Part shown: positions 42,452 through 52,741 of the stretch, piece by piece | How the letters are laid out: the number at the start of each line of letters is the position of its first letter | How positions within the stretch are numbered: the stretch's first letter is position 1 | Origin: Candidatus Tokpelaia sp. JSC189 | GTDB taxonomy: Bacteria > Pseudomonadota > Alphaproteobacteria > Rhizobiales > Rhizobiaceae | Length of the DNA: 64,000 nt | Reading direction: 5' to 3' | Assembly (NCBI GenBank): GCA_003331045.1 | Contig: QENA01000001.1 | Location: 124,001 to 188,000, forward strand | Notes under the pieces: generated by a model | What the model was told of the DNA's origin: nothing | Seen by the model: the letters and a program-made list of their open reading frames with translations, nothing else | The model's database searches: none | Position numbers and translations under genes: made by a program

Positions 42452-43861
42452 ATGACTGTCATACAAATATCGAAAAATTGGTATTTTGTAAAAAAACAGT
42501 TAGCAAGACTACTCAGTGCATTTTTGACCTTCCTGCTTACCTTTCAGGTATTTGCATATGGTAGCCAAACAAAGGATGCTACAATAGCCTTAGTCCGCGA
42601 TGCAGAAATCGAAGCACTTGTTGCTGATTATGCAAAGCCTCTGTTGCAATCTGCAGGCTTACATTCCAATATTAATGTTAATCTGGTTAATGATCAAAAC
42701 TTCAACGCTTTTATTGATGGGCAGCGTATCTTCATCAATATCGGTACCTTGCTACAAGCAGAAACGCCGAACGAGGTGATCGGTGTCATCGCCCACGAAA
42801 CAGGGCATCTGGCCAGTGGACATCAGTACCGCCTGCGTGAACAGATTAAGCATGCACAGACACTTTCTGTTATCGGTATGCTTGTCGGACTTGGTGCGGG
42901 TATTGTCGGAAGCTCAGGAAGCAATAGCGATGTTGCAGCAGCAGGCGTTGGGCTTGCTGCTGCAAGCGGAGAAATAGCGCTACGCACACTGATGAGCTAT
43001 CAACGCAGTGAAGAAGTTGCAGCTGACCATTTAGCTATTACATATCTGAACAAAACTGGCCAATCAGCTAAAGGCATGCTGAAAACATTCGAACGTTTTT
43101 CAAACCTTCTTTCTCTTTCTAGTACACGGATTGACCCTTACCGCATCAGCCATCCTCTACCACGTGAACGTATCACCGCTCTGGAAAAACTTGCCAAAGA
43201 AAGCGTCTATTTCAATAAGAAAGATTCAGCTGAGCTGCAGCTGCGTCATAATATGGCTAGGGCAAAAATTGCAGGCAATATGGGCAATTTTACAATGATG
43301 CGCCGTATGTTTGCCTCTAATCCACAAGGATTGCCTGCTCGCTATGGTGAAGCGATCCTAGCACTTGAAAACGCAACTCCACAGGTAGCTCTTACTAAGA
43401 TCCGCGCACTAGTGAATGAACAGCCTGAAAGACCTTATTTCCATGAATTGCTAGGAGATGCGTTTATCCGGACAAACAATCCTTCAGCTGCAGCTGAAGC
43501 CTATAAGAAAGCGGTAATGCTTGACCCGCACAAATCGAGCCAGATACGCTTTACTTATGGCAGGGCTCTGCTCCTAACCAATAATGCTAGTGATATCAGA
43601 CTGGCCATCAATGAAATCAAGAGCAGTATAAAAAGTGACCCTACATATACTCCTGCCTATAGTTTTCTTGCTATAGCTTATGCACGGCAAGGAAAAATTG
43701 GGCTTGCCAATCTTGCAACAGCAGACATGCATTATTATAATGGGAATTATCCTCAAGCTCGCATTTTTGCAGCGCGTGCCCAGAGGAAACTACAGAAAAG
43801 TTCTGCTGAGTGGCTACGAGCTCAAGATATCCTGAGCATAACAGGAAGTGAGGCTAGCTGA
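42452..43861 (+). CDS. M48-family metalloprotease with C-terminal TPR repeats (BepA/YfgC-like)
   Basis: A periplasmic zinc protease likely acting in outer-membrane protein quality control. The 469 residues start with an unusually long N-region (about 20 residues before the hydrophobic signal core LLSAFLTFLLTFQVFA). They then show the zinc motif HETGH, a glycine/alanine-rich loop, and the third ligand in SEEVAADHLA. The C-terminal third has TPR-like units (HELLGDAFIRTNNPSAAAEAYKKAV, YSFLAIAYARQGKIGLA). AAGGA precedes the ATG. Confidence 0.92.
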   Translation: MTVIQISKNWYFVKKQLARLLSAFLTFLLTFQVFAYGSQTKDATIALVRDAEIEALVADYAKPLLQSAGLHSNINVNLVNDQNFNAFIDGQRIFINIGTLLQAETPNEVIGVIAHETGHLASGHQYRLREQIKHAQTLSVIGMLVGLGAGIVGSSGSNSDVAAAGVGLAAASGEIALRTLMSYQRSEEVAADHLAITYLNKTGQSAKGMLKTFERFSNLLSLSSTRIDPYRISHPLPRERITALEKLAKESVYFNKKDSAELQLRHNMARAKIAGNMGNFTMMRRMFASNPQGLPARYGEAILALENATPQVALTKIRALVNEQPERPYFHELLGDAFIRTNNPSAAAEAYKKAVMLDPHKSSQIRFTYGRALLLTNNASDIRLAINEIKSSIKSDPTYTPAYSFLAIAYARQGKIGLANLATADMHYYNGNYPQARIFAARAQRKLQKSSAEWLRAQDILSITGSEAS

Positions 43862-44618
43862 ACATCTTCAGAAATTGCTGAAAATAAAAAGGACACAAGA
43901 TAATTTATGAGGCTTTATTATAACAATAGATTTTCCTAAATTGGTAGGCATTGGCTGTTTTTATTACAGCAGTCTTGCCTTGTCTTACTCCGGGAACCCC
44001 TGAAACTTCTACAATAAAACCGACAAAAATAATCCTTTGTTCTTAAATCAGTTGAGGATATTATCTTGGAAAATTTTATGAGGGATGCATCAATTTATGA
44101 CTACGCAAAAACTGACCAAAATTGATCCCCCAATATGGTTCGTGATGAAGGACTGACTATCGGATTTTAAGGGATGGATTCTTAATCAGGCCCATCTTGT
44201 AGCTTGAGCATTTTAAAACATGATTCTACAAAAATATATGTTATTTAACGGAATAACTAATCACATATAATGGACGTTCAACAATGCAATGGAAATAAGC
44301 TGCGTACGATAAAATGCAAGATAAGAAATCTTCGGGGACTACTGATCAACAATACTGAAATTACTTAATTTATAATACACTCCTTCCTACAGCGTTGGTT
44401 CCCGTAATGCTATCTTGGCACTCTGGATATTGGTGTGTTTGCTGCAGTTGTCAGGGAAGAACGTAAAAAAGCAAAATAATAGGAGAGTGGAATTTACCGT
44501 TTTCCCAATTTTTGCTTGAAAGAGCCCCTTTTAAAGATCAAGGAAATCATAGCAGGTTACTCCATCAGGTTTAACGTTGCAGACAAAGGAATATCTAGGA
44601 TTGAGGAGTTAGATATAA
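43862..44618. other. Gene-free spacer where dsbA/aroQ would be expected
   Basis: 757 bases between the M48 protease and accB. In many Rhizobiales this interval holds a DsbA-like gene and aroQ. Here I see only weak, frame-broken stretches; one near 44,030-44,110 (KSVEDIILENFMRDAS) faintly resembles the start of a DsbA domain but cannot be confirmed. GAGGAG upstream of accB lies at its right end. Confidence 0.4.
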
Positions 44619-45095
44619 ATGACGGTTAAAAATGCGGGTAAAAACAGTGCTATCAATACGAGTCTCATTCGAGATTTGGCTGAAATCCTGAATGATACTA
44701 ATCTTTCTGATATCGAGATTGAACAGAATGATCTGCGAATCCGTGTTTCACGAAATTTCAGTCTGGGCGCATCCGTCCAAACTGTTTATGCTCCTCAAAT
44801 AGAATCCGCCCCAATTACTAACGATCCTACAAAGTCTTCAGTCAAAGCTGAAGACAATATAAAAAATGCTGTTACTTCACCAATGGTTGGTACGGTATAT
44901 CTAGCACCTGCACCAGAAGCCCGTGTTTTTGTTGAGATTGGACAAAGAGTAAGTGAAGGTCAAACTCTTCTTATTGTTGAGGCGATGAAAACTATGAACC
45001 AAATTCCCTCACCGCGCTCAGGCGTTGTCAAAGCTATTCTGGTTGAAGATGCTCAGCCAGTTGAATTCGGCGAACCTCTCATCATCGTAGAATAA
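44619..45095 (+). CDS. accB: Acetyl-CoA carboxylase biotin carboxyl carrier protein
   Basis: It carries biotin between the two half-reactions of acetyl-CoA carboxylase. The 158 residues have an N-terminal helical part ([21 protein letters not shown]), a flexible linker (about 55-85), and the C-terminal biotinyl domain with the modified lysine K124 in [15 protein letters not shown] rather than MKM is usual in this group. GAGGAG lies 10 bases before the ATG, and accC starts one base after the stop. Confidence 0.97.
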   Translation: MTVKNAGKNSAINTSLIRDLAEILNDTNLSDIEIEQNDLRIRVSRNFSLGASVQTVYAPQIESAPITNDPTKSSVKAEDNIKNAVTSPMVGTVYLAPAPEARVFVEIGQRVSEGQTLLIVEAMKTMNQIPSPRSGVVKAILVEDAQPVEFGEPLIIVE

Positions 45096-45096
45096 A

Positions 45097-46467
45097 ATGG
45101 CGAACATACCAATGATTCAGAAAATTCTTATTGCCAATCGTGGAGAAATTGCCCTTCGCGTCTTACGTGCATGCAAAGAGCTTGGGATAAAAACCGTTGC
45201 AGTTCATTCAACTAGTGATGCAGATGCTATGCATGTACGCCTTGCAGATGAAAGTGTCTGTATTGGTCCTTCCCCTTCGCGTGACAGTTATCTAAATATG
45301 CATCAGATTGTTGCAGCCTGTGAAATTGCAGGAGCGGATGCTATTCATCCTGGATATGGTTTTCTTTCAGAAAACGCTAAGTTTGCAGAAATCCTAGAAT
45401 CGCATGGAATTACCTTTATCGGCCCGACTTCAACCCATATCCGCATTATGGGCGACAAGATTGAAGCAAAAAAAACCGCAATACAGCTCGGTATACCAGT
45501 TGTTCCCGGCTCAGAAGGACCGGTAACGGATGATACTGAAGCCAAAAAAATTGTGAATAAGATTGATTATCCGATTATTATCAAAGCTTCGGCCGGTGGA
45601 GGCGGACGTGGCATGAAAATTGTCCGCAGGGCAGAGGAACTGTCGGTTTCTCTTTCTGCAGCCCGTTCAGAAGCTAGAGCCGCCTTTGGCAATGATTGTA
45701 TTTATATTGAGAAATATCTTGAAAAACCGCGCCATATCGAAGTGCAGATTATAGGTGACGGTGCAGGTAAGGCCATTCACCTCGGTGAGCGAGACTGTTC
45801 ATTACAGCGTCGCCATCAAAAAGTATGGGAAGAGGCAAATTCTCCAGCTCTGAATGCAGAAAAACGCAAGGAAATTGGCGAGATTGTTGCCAATGCCTGC
45901 GCCCAACTTGGGTATCGGGGTGCCGGCACAATTGAATTTCTTTACGAAGATGGTGAATTTTACTTCATCGAAATGAATACCCGTCTGCAGGTGGAACACC
46001 CAGTAACAGAAGCAATTACCGGCGTTGACCTTGTGCATGAGCAAATTCGGATTGCCTCAGGTGGCGGCCTTTCCATCAGCCAAGATAAGGTCTGTTTTTC
46101 CGGCCATGCAATTGAATGCCGGATCAATGCCGAAGATCCAGTAAATTTTGTACCCTCACCCGGGCTGATCACCCATTTTCATACGCCGGGAGGCCTTGGT
46201 GTCCGTGTTGATTCTGCTGTTTATTCGGGTTATCGCATTCCACCCTATTATGACAGTCTTATCGGCAAGCTGATTGTGCATGGGCGTAATCGAATAGAAT
46301 GCATGATGCGCCTGCGCCGAGCACTTGATGAATTTGTAGTTGATGGTATCAAAACAACACTGCCGCTCTTTCAACGCCTGATTGAAAGTGCAGATATTGC
46401 CAATGGTGATTATAATATTCATTGGCTTGAAAACTATCTTGCCGAAAAAACAAAAAACAGATCATAA
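45097..46467 (+). CDS. accC: Acetyl-CoA carboxylase biotin carboxylase subunit
   Basis: It carboxylates biotin on AccB using ATP and bicarbonate. The 456 residues have the N-terminal fold [16 protein letters not shown], the glycine-rich ATP-grasp loop [14 protein letters not shown], the catalytic block [26 protein letters not shown] (only its core is needed to identify it) and the C-terminal domain. The first ATG at 45097 is used; the ATG at 45112 matches the usual family start better. It forms an accB-accC operon. The aat gene common downstream in Rhizobiales is absent. Confidence 0.97.
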   Translation: MANIPMIQKILIANRGEIALRVLRACKELGIKTVAVHSTSDADAMHVRLADESVCIGPSPSRDSYLNMHQIVAACEIAGADAIHPGYGFLSENAKFAEILESHGITFIGPTSTHIRIMGDKIEAKKTAIQLGIPVVPGSEGPVTDDTEAKKIVNKIDYPIIIKASAGGGGRGMKIVRRAEELSVSLSAARSEARAAFGNDCIYIEKYLEKPRHIEVQIIGDGAGKAIHLGERDCSLQRRHQKVWEEANSPALNAEKRKEIGEIVANACAQLGYRGAGTIEFLYEDGEFYFIEMNTRLQVEHPVTEAITGVDLVHEQIRIASGGGLSISQDKVCFSGHAIECRINAEDPVNFVPSPGLITHFHTPGGLGVRVDSAVYSGYRIPPYYDSLIGKLIVHGRNRIECMMRLRRALDEFVVDGIKTTLPLFQRLIESADIANGDYNIHWLENYLAEKTKNRS

Positions 46468-47434
46468 AATATAATTTCGAACAGAAATTTCATAAATCTG
46501 GCATGTTTATACTCAACTTGTCCCAATATATATCTTTAAATTGCAGATGATGGGTGGGATCTGAAGGTATTCTGAATCCGCTCAAAAAGGTGTGGTCTCT
46601 AAAAATTATCTGCTAGAATTGCCCCAGCCTGTAATATTCTGAGGCCTCTGGCACCTGCAAGCGCTGCACTTGTCTCTGGATTATTGGTAAAATTTGCTGA
46701 TATGAACTGTAAATACCTCACCATAGAAAAGCGAATCTCTCGGAGAGATTGATATTTCAATACCACAATCTATTAGGCATATTGAAGCCTTGCTATCTGG
46801 TCATTCGTAGGTAATCGGCTGCTATGTGATATTGTTCTCCCAGTTTAAATGAGACTGACGGACAAGCGGAGTAGCTGATTTCAGTCCTTATTAGACTAAA
46901 ACAGGATTGTCTTTATTTTTATCAAAAATATCTTGCATATCTGATTTGATGGTTATATGGGGGGGACCCCGCATACGTATGGACGAAAATGCATGATTAT
47001 AAGCTTGCCCATAAACCATATCTCAACCACATAATGAAAGGCATGTGTCGATCAGATTGTTTTTTTCAGAATTTTTCGGCCTTATTGAAATAGTTTGACC
47101 ACCCATAATTTCACTTGTGACGTCATCGGTAATATTAGGTGTAATCAAGTGAACTCCCGGCCAGATGCAGTCGCAACAGTTATGAAGGCGAACAAATATT
47201 CTTTTGTTGAAAGCCATTTTTCTTCTATAATTTATGAAAGTAAGGGCTATCAAACTCCCTTTAATGCCTTTAATGCGTTGATTTGAAGAATAGCTTGGCC
47301 GCTCTGGCTTGATGATATCTGATAACGGCACTACCCATACCGACCTATTACCTTCACGGTTCAGGATGAACTATAAAGCTTTTGCGCTTTCTTGTTCCAG
47401 GGTGTTTTTGCGCCCATGGCAGATTTTAACCAAT
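46468..47434. pseudogene. Probable decayed gene(s), unidentified, mainly minus strand
   Basis: About 970 bases with no intact gene. The minus strand gives protein-like segments in changing frames: TSEIMGGQTISIRPK near 47,070-47,120, YGQAYNHAF near 46,980-47,010, and FTNNPETSAALAGARGLR near 46,640-46,700. Their composition and codon pattern look like former coding sequence, but I do not recognise the family. A G7 tract (46959-46965) lies inside. Strand is given as undetermined because the limits are unknown. Confidence 0.35.
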
Positions 47435-47510
47435 TGGTGCCGCATGCCGGATTTGAACCAGCGACCTCATCATTACGAATGACGTGCTCTACCAACTGAG
47501 CTAATGCGGC
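47435..47510 (-). tRNA. tRNA-Thr (CGT)
   Basis: A 76-nt tRNA with encoded CCA. The acceptor GCCGCAT pairs with ATGCGGC, the D-arm is TAGCTCAGTTGGTAGAGCA, the anticodon loop TTCGTAA gives CGT, and the T-loop is GGTTCAAATCC. The arms pair fully. Confidence 0.97.
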
Positions 47511-48377
47511 CCGGCAGACAGGCCTCGATCTAGCCATAAATACCGTTGAGGCGGGTGATAACCAAAACATAAGCTGAAAGCAAGTGAACATTTGCAGCCT
47601 TCAGCATAAAACAGCGTCTTTTAGTAGTACCAAAGATCTTGATAGATTTTCACTATTTTATATGATAAAATAGTCAACATTTCGATCTTTCTGCTACAAC
47701 TTACGGGGTTCACATCGCAAAAGATTGCAATAACTCATACGCCATACCTTTAATAAAATTGGAATGCCAGACGCAATAATACGTAAAAAGGTTTATGAAA
47801 CCGTATGGAATGTCCATGAAAATCAATGGCGTCTGCCACCTCTAAACAAAATATAAAAGACAAAAAACGCCAGAAATTAACCTGCCTGATAAGAACAACT
47901 GAAGCGGAATAATTATAGATCTAAAAAATTTAACGATCAGCTTCATACAGTTTTACCCAGAATGGAGCATACCAATAATTTTGCATCTAGAATTGGCCTT
48001 GAAAAGGAAATATCTGCTTTTCTGTGGACTCCCACCATGGCATAAATGAGCACCTGAGATATGAACACAAACGCTCTTGGCTAAGAGCCAATGCTTTTAT
48101 CTGTCAAACTACTTGCCATAATATTTTTGTTATCTGGTCTTTGCCGAAACAGCCTAACAAGGAAGGATACGGCTATAAGCCTAAATGTCACTTTGACAAT
48201 TGCGCGGTTACGGGAAGATGCGATTTTAAGATGTCGCCAACTCTTAGTAACCTGCTATTTAACATTGATATTTCCCAAACTATAATGGCCCGGCAAAACT
48301 TCATCTTAACAGAAAAAATCATGAAGTTAATATTTTCTTTATGCTAATAAATACAGAAAACTGATAGGAAAAACACT
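47511..48377. other. Gene-free spacer upstream of slyX
   Basis: About 870 bases of AT-rich sequence. A plus-strand stretch near 48,090-48,285 gives a hydrophobic, signal-like translation but lacks a start signal and a recognisable family. It may be a decayed lipoprotein gene. AGGA precedes slyX at the right end. Confidence 0.35.
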
Positions 48378-48578
48378 ATGGAAAAACGTATTATAGAACT
48401 TGAGATCCATATTACAGAACAGGAAAACACAATCGAAGATTTATCTTCCATAGTCATAAAACAATGGAAAAAAATTGATTTTCTCCAGAAAAAGCTCGAT
48501 GCGTTGATGGAACGTTTTCTTGTGCTTGAAAAACAATCAAAGGCTCATGTTCCCGTCACGCGACCGCCCCATTGGTGA
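48378..48578 (+). CDS. slyX: SlyX family protein
   Basis: A 66-residue coiled-coil protein of unknown biochemical role. It begins with the heptad-rich IIELEIHITEQENTIEDLSS, continues with QWKKIDFLQKKLDALMERF, and ends in the diagnostic PVTRPPHW shared by SlyX proteins. The length is typical. AGGA lies about 9 bases before the ATG. Confidence 0.92.
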   Translation: MEKRIIELEIHITEQENTIEDLSSIVIKQWKKIDFLQKKLDALMERFLVLEKQSKAHVPVTRPPHW

Positions 48579-49121
48579 GCCCGGCCGCGCCGTTATGAGG
48601 ATTCCGTACAATCTGTCAAAATATTATCTTTGCTCATATTTATTAGCGTTTCAGTGTTTATCAAAAATGGGACAAGTCTTTTATAAAAAAAGGTTCATGA
48701 TTTGCGAAAATATTAGTACCATTTTCCCATCTTAAAGATGCCATTATACGGAAGTAGAAGATATAATCTTCTACTTATAACCCGCCTGCTATTAAGATAA
48801 CAAATACCTGTTTTCTGACTTATTCATTAGCAGATTACTGCAACATCACACACTTTATCATACCCCCCCCTGCCTTATTAAAGGCAACTATACTCGTAAT
48901 TCTAAAAATGTTATCAGCACTTGATCAAATCATTTTTGTTATTTATCTGAATAACGTGCGTATTTCCTAAAAATATCAACAACTTTTCTGAAAGAAAACA
49001 GGCCTGAATAAAAAAGCGAACTTGTGATCTTGGAAAAGCAAGAAGAAGTCATCCGTATTCATATTCATCTTGACAGACAAAATTGATAAGAGCAAATTTA
49101 TTAGAATTTTAGGAATAAGAA
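48579..49121. other. Gene-free spacer between slyX and topA
   Basis: 543 bases. It holds an 11-bp inverted repeat AAGTAGAAGAT (48752-48762) / ATCTTCTACTT (48766-48776) with a 3-base loop, possibly a slyX transcript end without a clear T-run, and a C8 tract at 48863-48870. No gene is recognised, and no dprA remnant was found although dprA usually precedes topA. Confidence 0.45.
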
Positions 49122-51677
49122 ATGAATGTCGTTGTTGTAGAATCGCCAACCAAAGCCAAAACAATCAATAAATATCTTGGCTCCAATTATAAGGTTTTTG
49201 CATCATCTGGCCATGTACGTGATCTATCGGCCAAAGGTGGCTCTGTTCTCCCAGATGATGATTTTGCAATGAAATGGGATATTGATAATGCTTCAGAAGA
49301 ACGCCTGTCAAAAATTGCAAAAGCAGTTAAGGAAAGTGACAGCCTGATTCTTGCAACAGATCCTGACCGTGAGGGAGAGGCTATTTCTTGGCATGTTTTG
49401 GATGTCCTGCAGAAGAAAAAGATACTTAAGGGCAAAAAGATCAAACGTGTTGTTTTTAATGCCATTACTAAAAAAGCCGTTCTTGATGCCATGCTCAATC
49501 CGCGCGAAATTGATACTGACCTTGTTGATGCCTATCTTGCCCGCCGGGCGCTGGATTATCTTGTCGGTTTTACACTATCACCGATCTTGTGGCACAAATT
49601 GCCGGGCGCTCGTTCCGCTGGGCGTGTTCAGTCTGTAGCACTACGCCTTATCTGTAACCGCGAGTCAGAAATTGAACGTTTTGTCCGTGAGGACTACTGG
49701 TCAGTTTCAGTGGATCTCAAAACACCACGTGATAATATTTTTACAGCGCGTCTTATCAGCTTTGAAGGCAGGAGATTTGGCAAGCTTGATATCAAGACCG
49801 AAGAAGAAGCACAGGAAATCAGCGCCATGCTTGAGAGGGCTGTTTTCCGTATACAGAGTATTGAATCCAAACCAATTAAGCGTAACCCTGCACCGCCTTT
49901 TACCACTTCAACCCTGCAGCAGGCGGCTTCCTCGCGTCTTAACTTTTCTGCTTCGCACACCATGGAGATTGCACAGCGCCTTTATGAAGGTGTTGATCTT
50001 GGCGGAGAAACAATCGGTCTTATCACCTATATGCGTACTGACGGTGTACAGATGACATCAGAAGCTATAGACAGTACACGCAAGGCAATAGCCCGTACCT
50101 TTGGCAACAATTATCTTCCAGAAAAGCCGCGTTTTCATCTAACAAAGGCAAAAAACGCACAAGAAGCACATGAAGCAATCCGTCCTACAGATTTCAGTTG
50201 CACACCCGATAATGTGCGCCGTTTCCTTGATTCTGATCAGTTCCGTCTTTATGAATTGATCTGGAAACAGACGATAGCAAGCCAGATGCAGCCTGCTAAC
50301 ATTGAACGGACGACCATAAAGATCCACGCTCAAAACAATGGTGCGATTGCCTGCTTATATGCAACTGGTTCGGTTATACGCTTTGATGGTTTTCTTGCAG
50401 TTTATATTGATACATGCAAAGACGGTGCCATAGAAGATGAGGAAAATTCCCGACTGCCAGAAATGCATGTCAATGAAGACCTCAGACAGAATAAGATCAC
50501 GGTTTCCAAACACACGACTGAGCCGCTGCCACGCTATTCGGAAGCCACGCTTATCAAAAAACTTGAAGAACTGGGGATTGGACGTCCTTCAACTTATACT
50601 TCGATACTTTCTACCCTGCGTGACCGTAAATATGTCAGCATTGAAAAACGCAGGCTCACTCCGGAGCCAGAGGGGCGAGTTGTCACAGCTTTTCTTGAAA
50701 ATTTCTTCAACCGTTATGTTGAATATGATTTCACGGCCGATCTTGAAAAAAAACTTGATCTTATCTCAGATGGAAAACTGGCATGGAAAGATGTACTTCG
50801 TGATTTCTGGCAGCATTTTTCTGCTTCTGTGACTGATATCAATCATCTGCGCATTACCAACGTTCTCGATATGTTGAACGAGGTTCTGGCACCCATTGTT
50901 TTCCCGGCACGGGGAGATAATAGTGATCCTCGCTTATGTCCACTTTGCCATATCGGCAAGCTATCACTCAAGCTTAGCCGATATGGTGCTTTTGTTGGCT
51001 GTTCCAATTATCCAGAATGCAAATATATCCACCAGCTGGGCAATAATAAGGAGGAACAGGCAGATAAACCTACCATTTTGGGGCAGAATCCCCAAACTGG
51101 GGAAGATATAATTATACTTACAGGCCGGTTCGGTCATTATGTGCAATGCGGAAAAAACAAGGAAGCTAGGCGCGCCAGCATTCCCAAAAGTTGGAAGATT
51201 GCCGATATAGATTTACAAAAAGCATTGGCACTACTATCCTTGCCCCGGGAAATCGGCATTCATTCTGAAACCGGTAAAGTAATAACAAGCAGCATAGGCC
51301 GGTATGGGCCATATTTGAATCATAACGGCCAGTATGCTAACCTTGAAAGTATCGATGAAGTCTTTACTGTCGGTATCAATCGGGCTATTATGTTACTAGG
51401 AGAAAAACAGAAAAAGGGCAATAGACGCAGTACATCAGCGGCTGTAACTCTCGCAAAATTAGGAGAACATCCTAAAGGAGGCAAGGTCAGTGTACAGGAT
51501 GGTAGATATGGTCCATATGTCAAATGGAATAAGATCAATGCAACGCTACCAAAGTATAAAGACCCTACATCTGTTACCTTGGAAGAAGCTCTTGCACTGA
51601 TTAAAGCAAAAGCCGATAAGATAGGAACAACCAAAACTGCCGCTAAAAAAACAGCAACCGAAAAGAAAGCAAGTTAG
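49122..51677 (+). CDS. topA: DNA topoisomerase I
   Basis: A type IA topoisomerase relaxing negative supercoils. The 851 residues start with the TOPRIM domain (VVVESPTKAKTINKYLG, ATDPDREGEAISWH), then the core with LPGARSAGRVQSVALRLI and the active tyrosine in TYMRTDGVQM. After the core come a four-cysteine zinc element (CPLCHIGKLSL...CSNYPECKY), C-terminal repeats containing GRYGPYL/GRYGPYV, and a lysine/alanine-rich tail. It is complete, with AGGA before the ATG. Its usual upstream neighbours plsY and dprA are not adjacent. Confidence 0.97.
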   Translation: MNVVVVESPTKAKTINKYLGSNYKVFASSGHVRDLSAKGGSVLPDDDFAMKWDIDNASEERLSKIAKAVKESDSLILATDPDREGEAISWHVLDVLQKKKILKGKKIKRVVFNAITKKAVLDAMLNPREIDTDLVDAYLARRALDYLVGFTLSPILWHKLPGARSAGRVQSVALRLICNRESEIERFVREDYWSVSVDLKTPRDNIFTARLISFEGRRFGKLDIKTEEEAQEISAMLERAVFRIQSIESKPIKRNPAPPFTTSTLQQAASSRLNFSASHTMEIAQRLYEGVDLGGETIGLITYMRTDGVQMTSEAIDSTRKAIARTFGNNYLPEKPRFHLTKAKNAQEAHEAIRPTDFSCTPDNVRRFLDSDQFRLYELIWKQTIASQMQPANIERTTIKIHAQNNGAIACLYATGSVIRFDGFLAVYIDTCKDGAIEDEENSRLPEMHVNEDLRQNKITVSKHTTEPLPRYSEATLIKKLEELGIGRPSTYTSILSTLRDRKYVSIEKRRLTPEPEGRVVTAFLENFFNRYVEYDFTADLEKKLDLISDGKLAWKDVLRDFWQHFSASVTDINHLRITNVLDMLNEVLAPIVFPARGDNSDPRLCPLCHIGKLSLKLSRYGAFVGCSNYPECKYIHQLGNNKEEQADKPTILGQNPQTGEDIIILTGRFGHYVQCGKNKEARRASIPKSWKIADIDLQKALALLSLPREIGIHSETGKVITSSIGRYGPYLNHNGQYANLESIDEVFTVGINRAIMLLGEKQKKGNRRSTSAAVTLAKLGEHPKGGKVSVQDGRYGPYVKWNKINATLPKYKDPTSVTLEEALALIKAKADKIGTTKTAAKKTATEKKAS

Positions 51678-52354
51678 GTTTTGACATACCTGCTCTAGGA
51701 AAACGTTCTTCCTCTGCCAGAAAAATACCGACTATCGTCTTCTCCTCCTTAGAGTGAGAGCATATTTTTATACCGGACCGGTAAACCTTAAAAAGGAAGT
51801 GCTTAACTGCAGAAATTTTGATTCATTTTCCCGACAAGATTATATCAATTCCGCTGAAGCAGATTTTAAACAATCTGTGCTTTACTTAAGTAAAAAGGAG
51901 AACAGGGCTGCTCCCGTTGATATAATAGGATTATAAGCTGTTCCATAATTTTCATCGTATCATGATGTACTCTACCAAGTTAAACGTTGAACTATGAATA
52001 GGTAATCTGATGGAGAAAACACCCTCCCTTCTTGATTTTCCCGAGAAAAATTGTTCTGGACAGCTACGATTTCAGCCAAAGAATGGCGCGTTATGGTGGC
52101 AGAAGATGATATGATTGACTGGATTATAGTTTAGGCGAACAGAACACTTTATTGTATTTCAGAAAATGTTACTGACGAATGACCTTTTGAGCCATTAATA
52201 CCACAGTACTGCAATACATGTGCTTCATATGGCTAAAATACTACTAGAATAAGGAAATCAGCAGTACGCTAAGAGTAAAAGCTGATGCTTGCAAGATATC
52301 TGTACAACTAATGCGGTGCAGGATGTTGAAGATACTGCTTGTTAGCTGGCTTGT
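51678..52354. other. Gene-free spacer after topA
   Basis: About 680 bases without a credible gene. In many Rhizobiales rnr follows topA; I searched this interval by eye for RNase R motifs and found none. Confidence 0.4.
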
Positions 52355-52439
52355 GGTGCAGACGGCGGGACTTGAACCCGCATGGTCAATGACCGAAGCA
52401 TTTTAAGTGCTTTGCGTATACCGATTTCGCCACGTCTGC
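52355..52439 (-). tRNA. tRNA-Leu (TAA)
   Basis: An 85-nt class II tRNA with encoded CCA. The acceptor GCAGACG pairs with CGTCTGC, the anticodon loop gives TAA, a long variable arm is present, and the T-loop is GGTTCAAGTCC. Confidence 0.96.
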
Positions 52440-52741
52440 AGCTAAAGCATCTGATTTCAATTAATCAGCATCAGATATTTATCTGATTATATGATCGATG
52501 CCCTTGAGATTCCGTTAATTGCTTCAAAAACAAATCGCAATAGGGAATAGAATTTTTACAATATAACTTTGCCGGTTTTGAAATTAGGAAGATATATTCT
52601 CGAGCGTGTGAGCTTGTCATACCTTATATGATAATAAAAACGCAAAGCTTTTTAATACGACCGTTTTAAAATGGAATTGTCTGTTGTAGAAATAATCTGA
52701 TTTAAAGTTTTTGCCTATGATCATATGGAAATACCGGTTCA
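52440..52741. other. Spacer upstream of ilvA
   Basis: 302 AT-rich bases between the divergent tRNA-Leu and ilvA genes, so both promoters should lie here. No specific site could be assigned. Confidence 0.4.

Noticed and set aside
43862..44618. dsbA and aroQ remnants between the M48 protease and accB
   Set aside because: One faint DsbA-like stretch was seen, but nothing strong enough to call; no aroQ motif was found.
47361..47591. 76-codon minus-strand frame containing a LAQLVEHVIRNDEVAGSNPAC-like stretch
   Set aside because: It is the translated shadow of tRNA-Thr, a common false gene call.
51678..52354. rnr remnant after topA
   Set aside because: Expected from synteny, but no RNase R motif could be matched in any frame.
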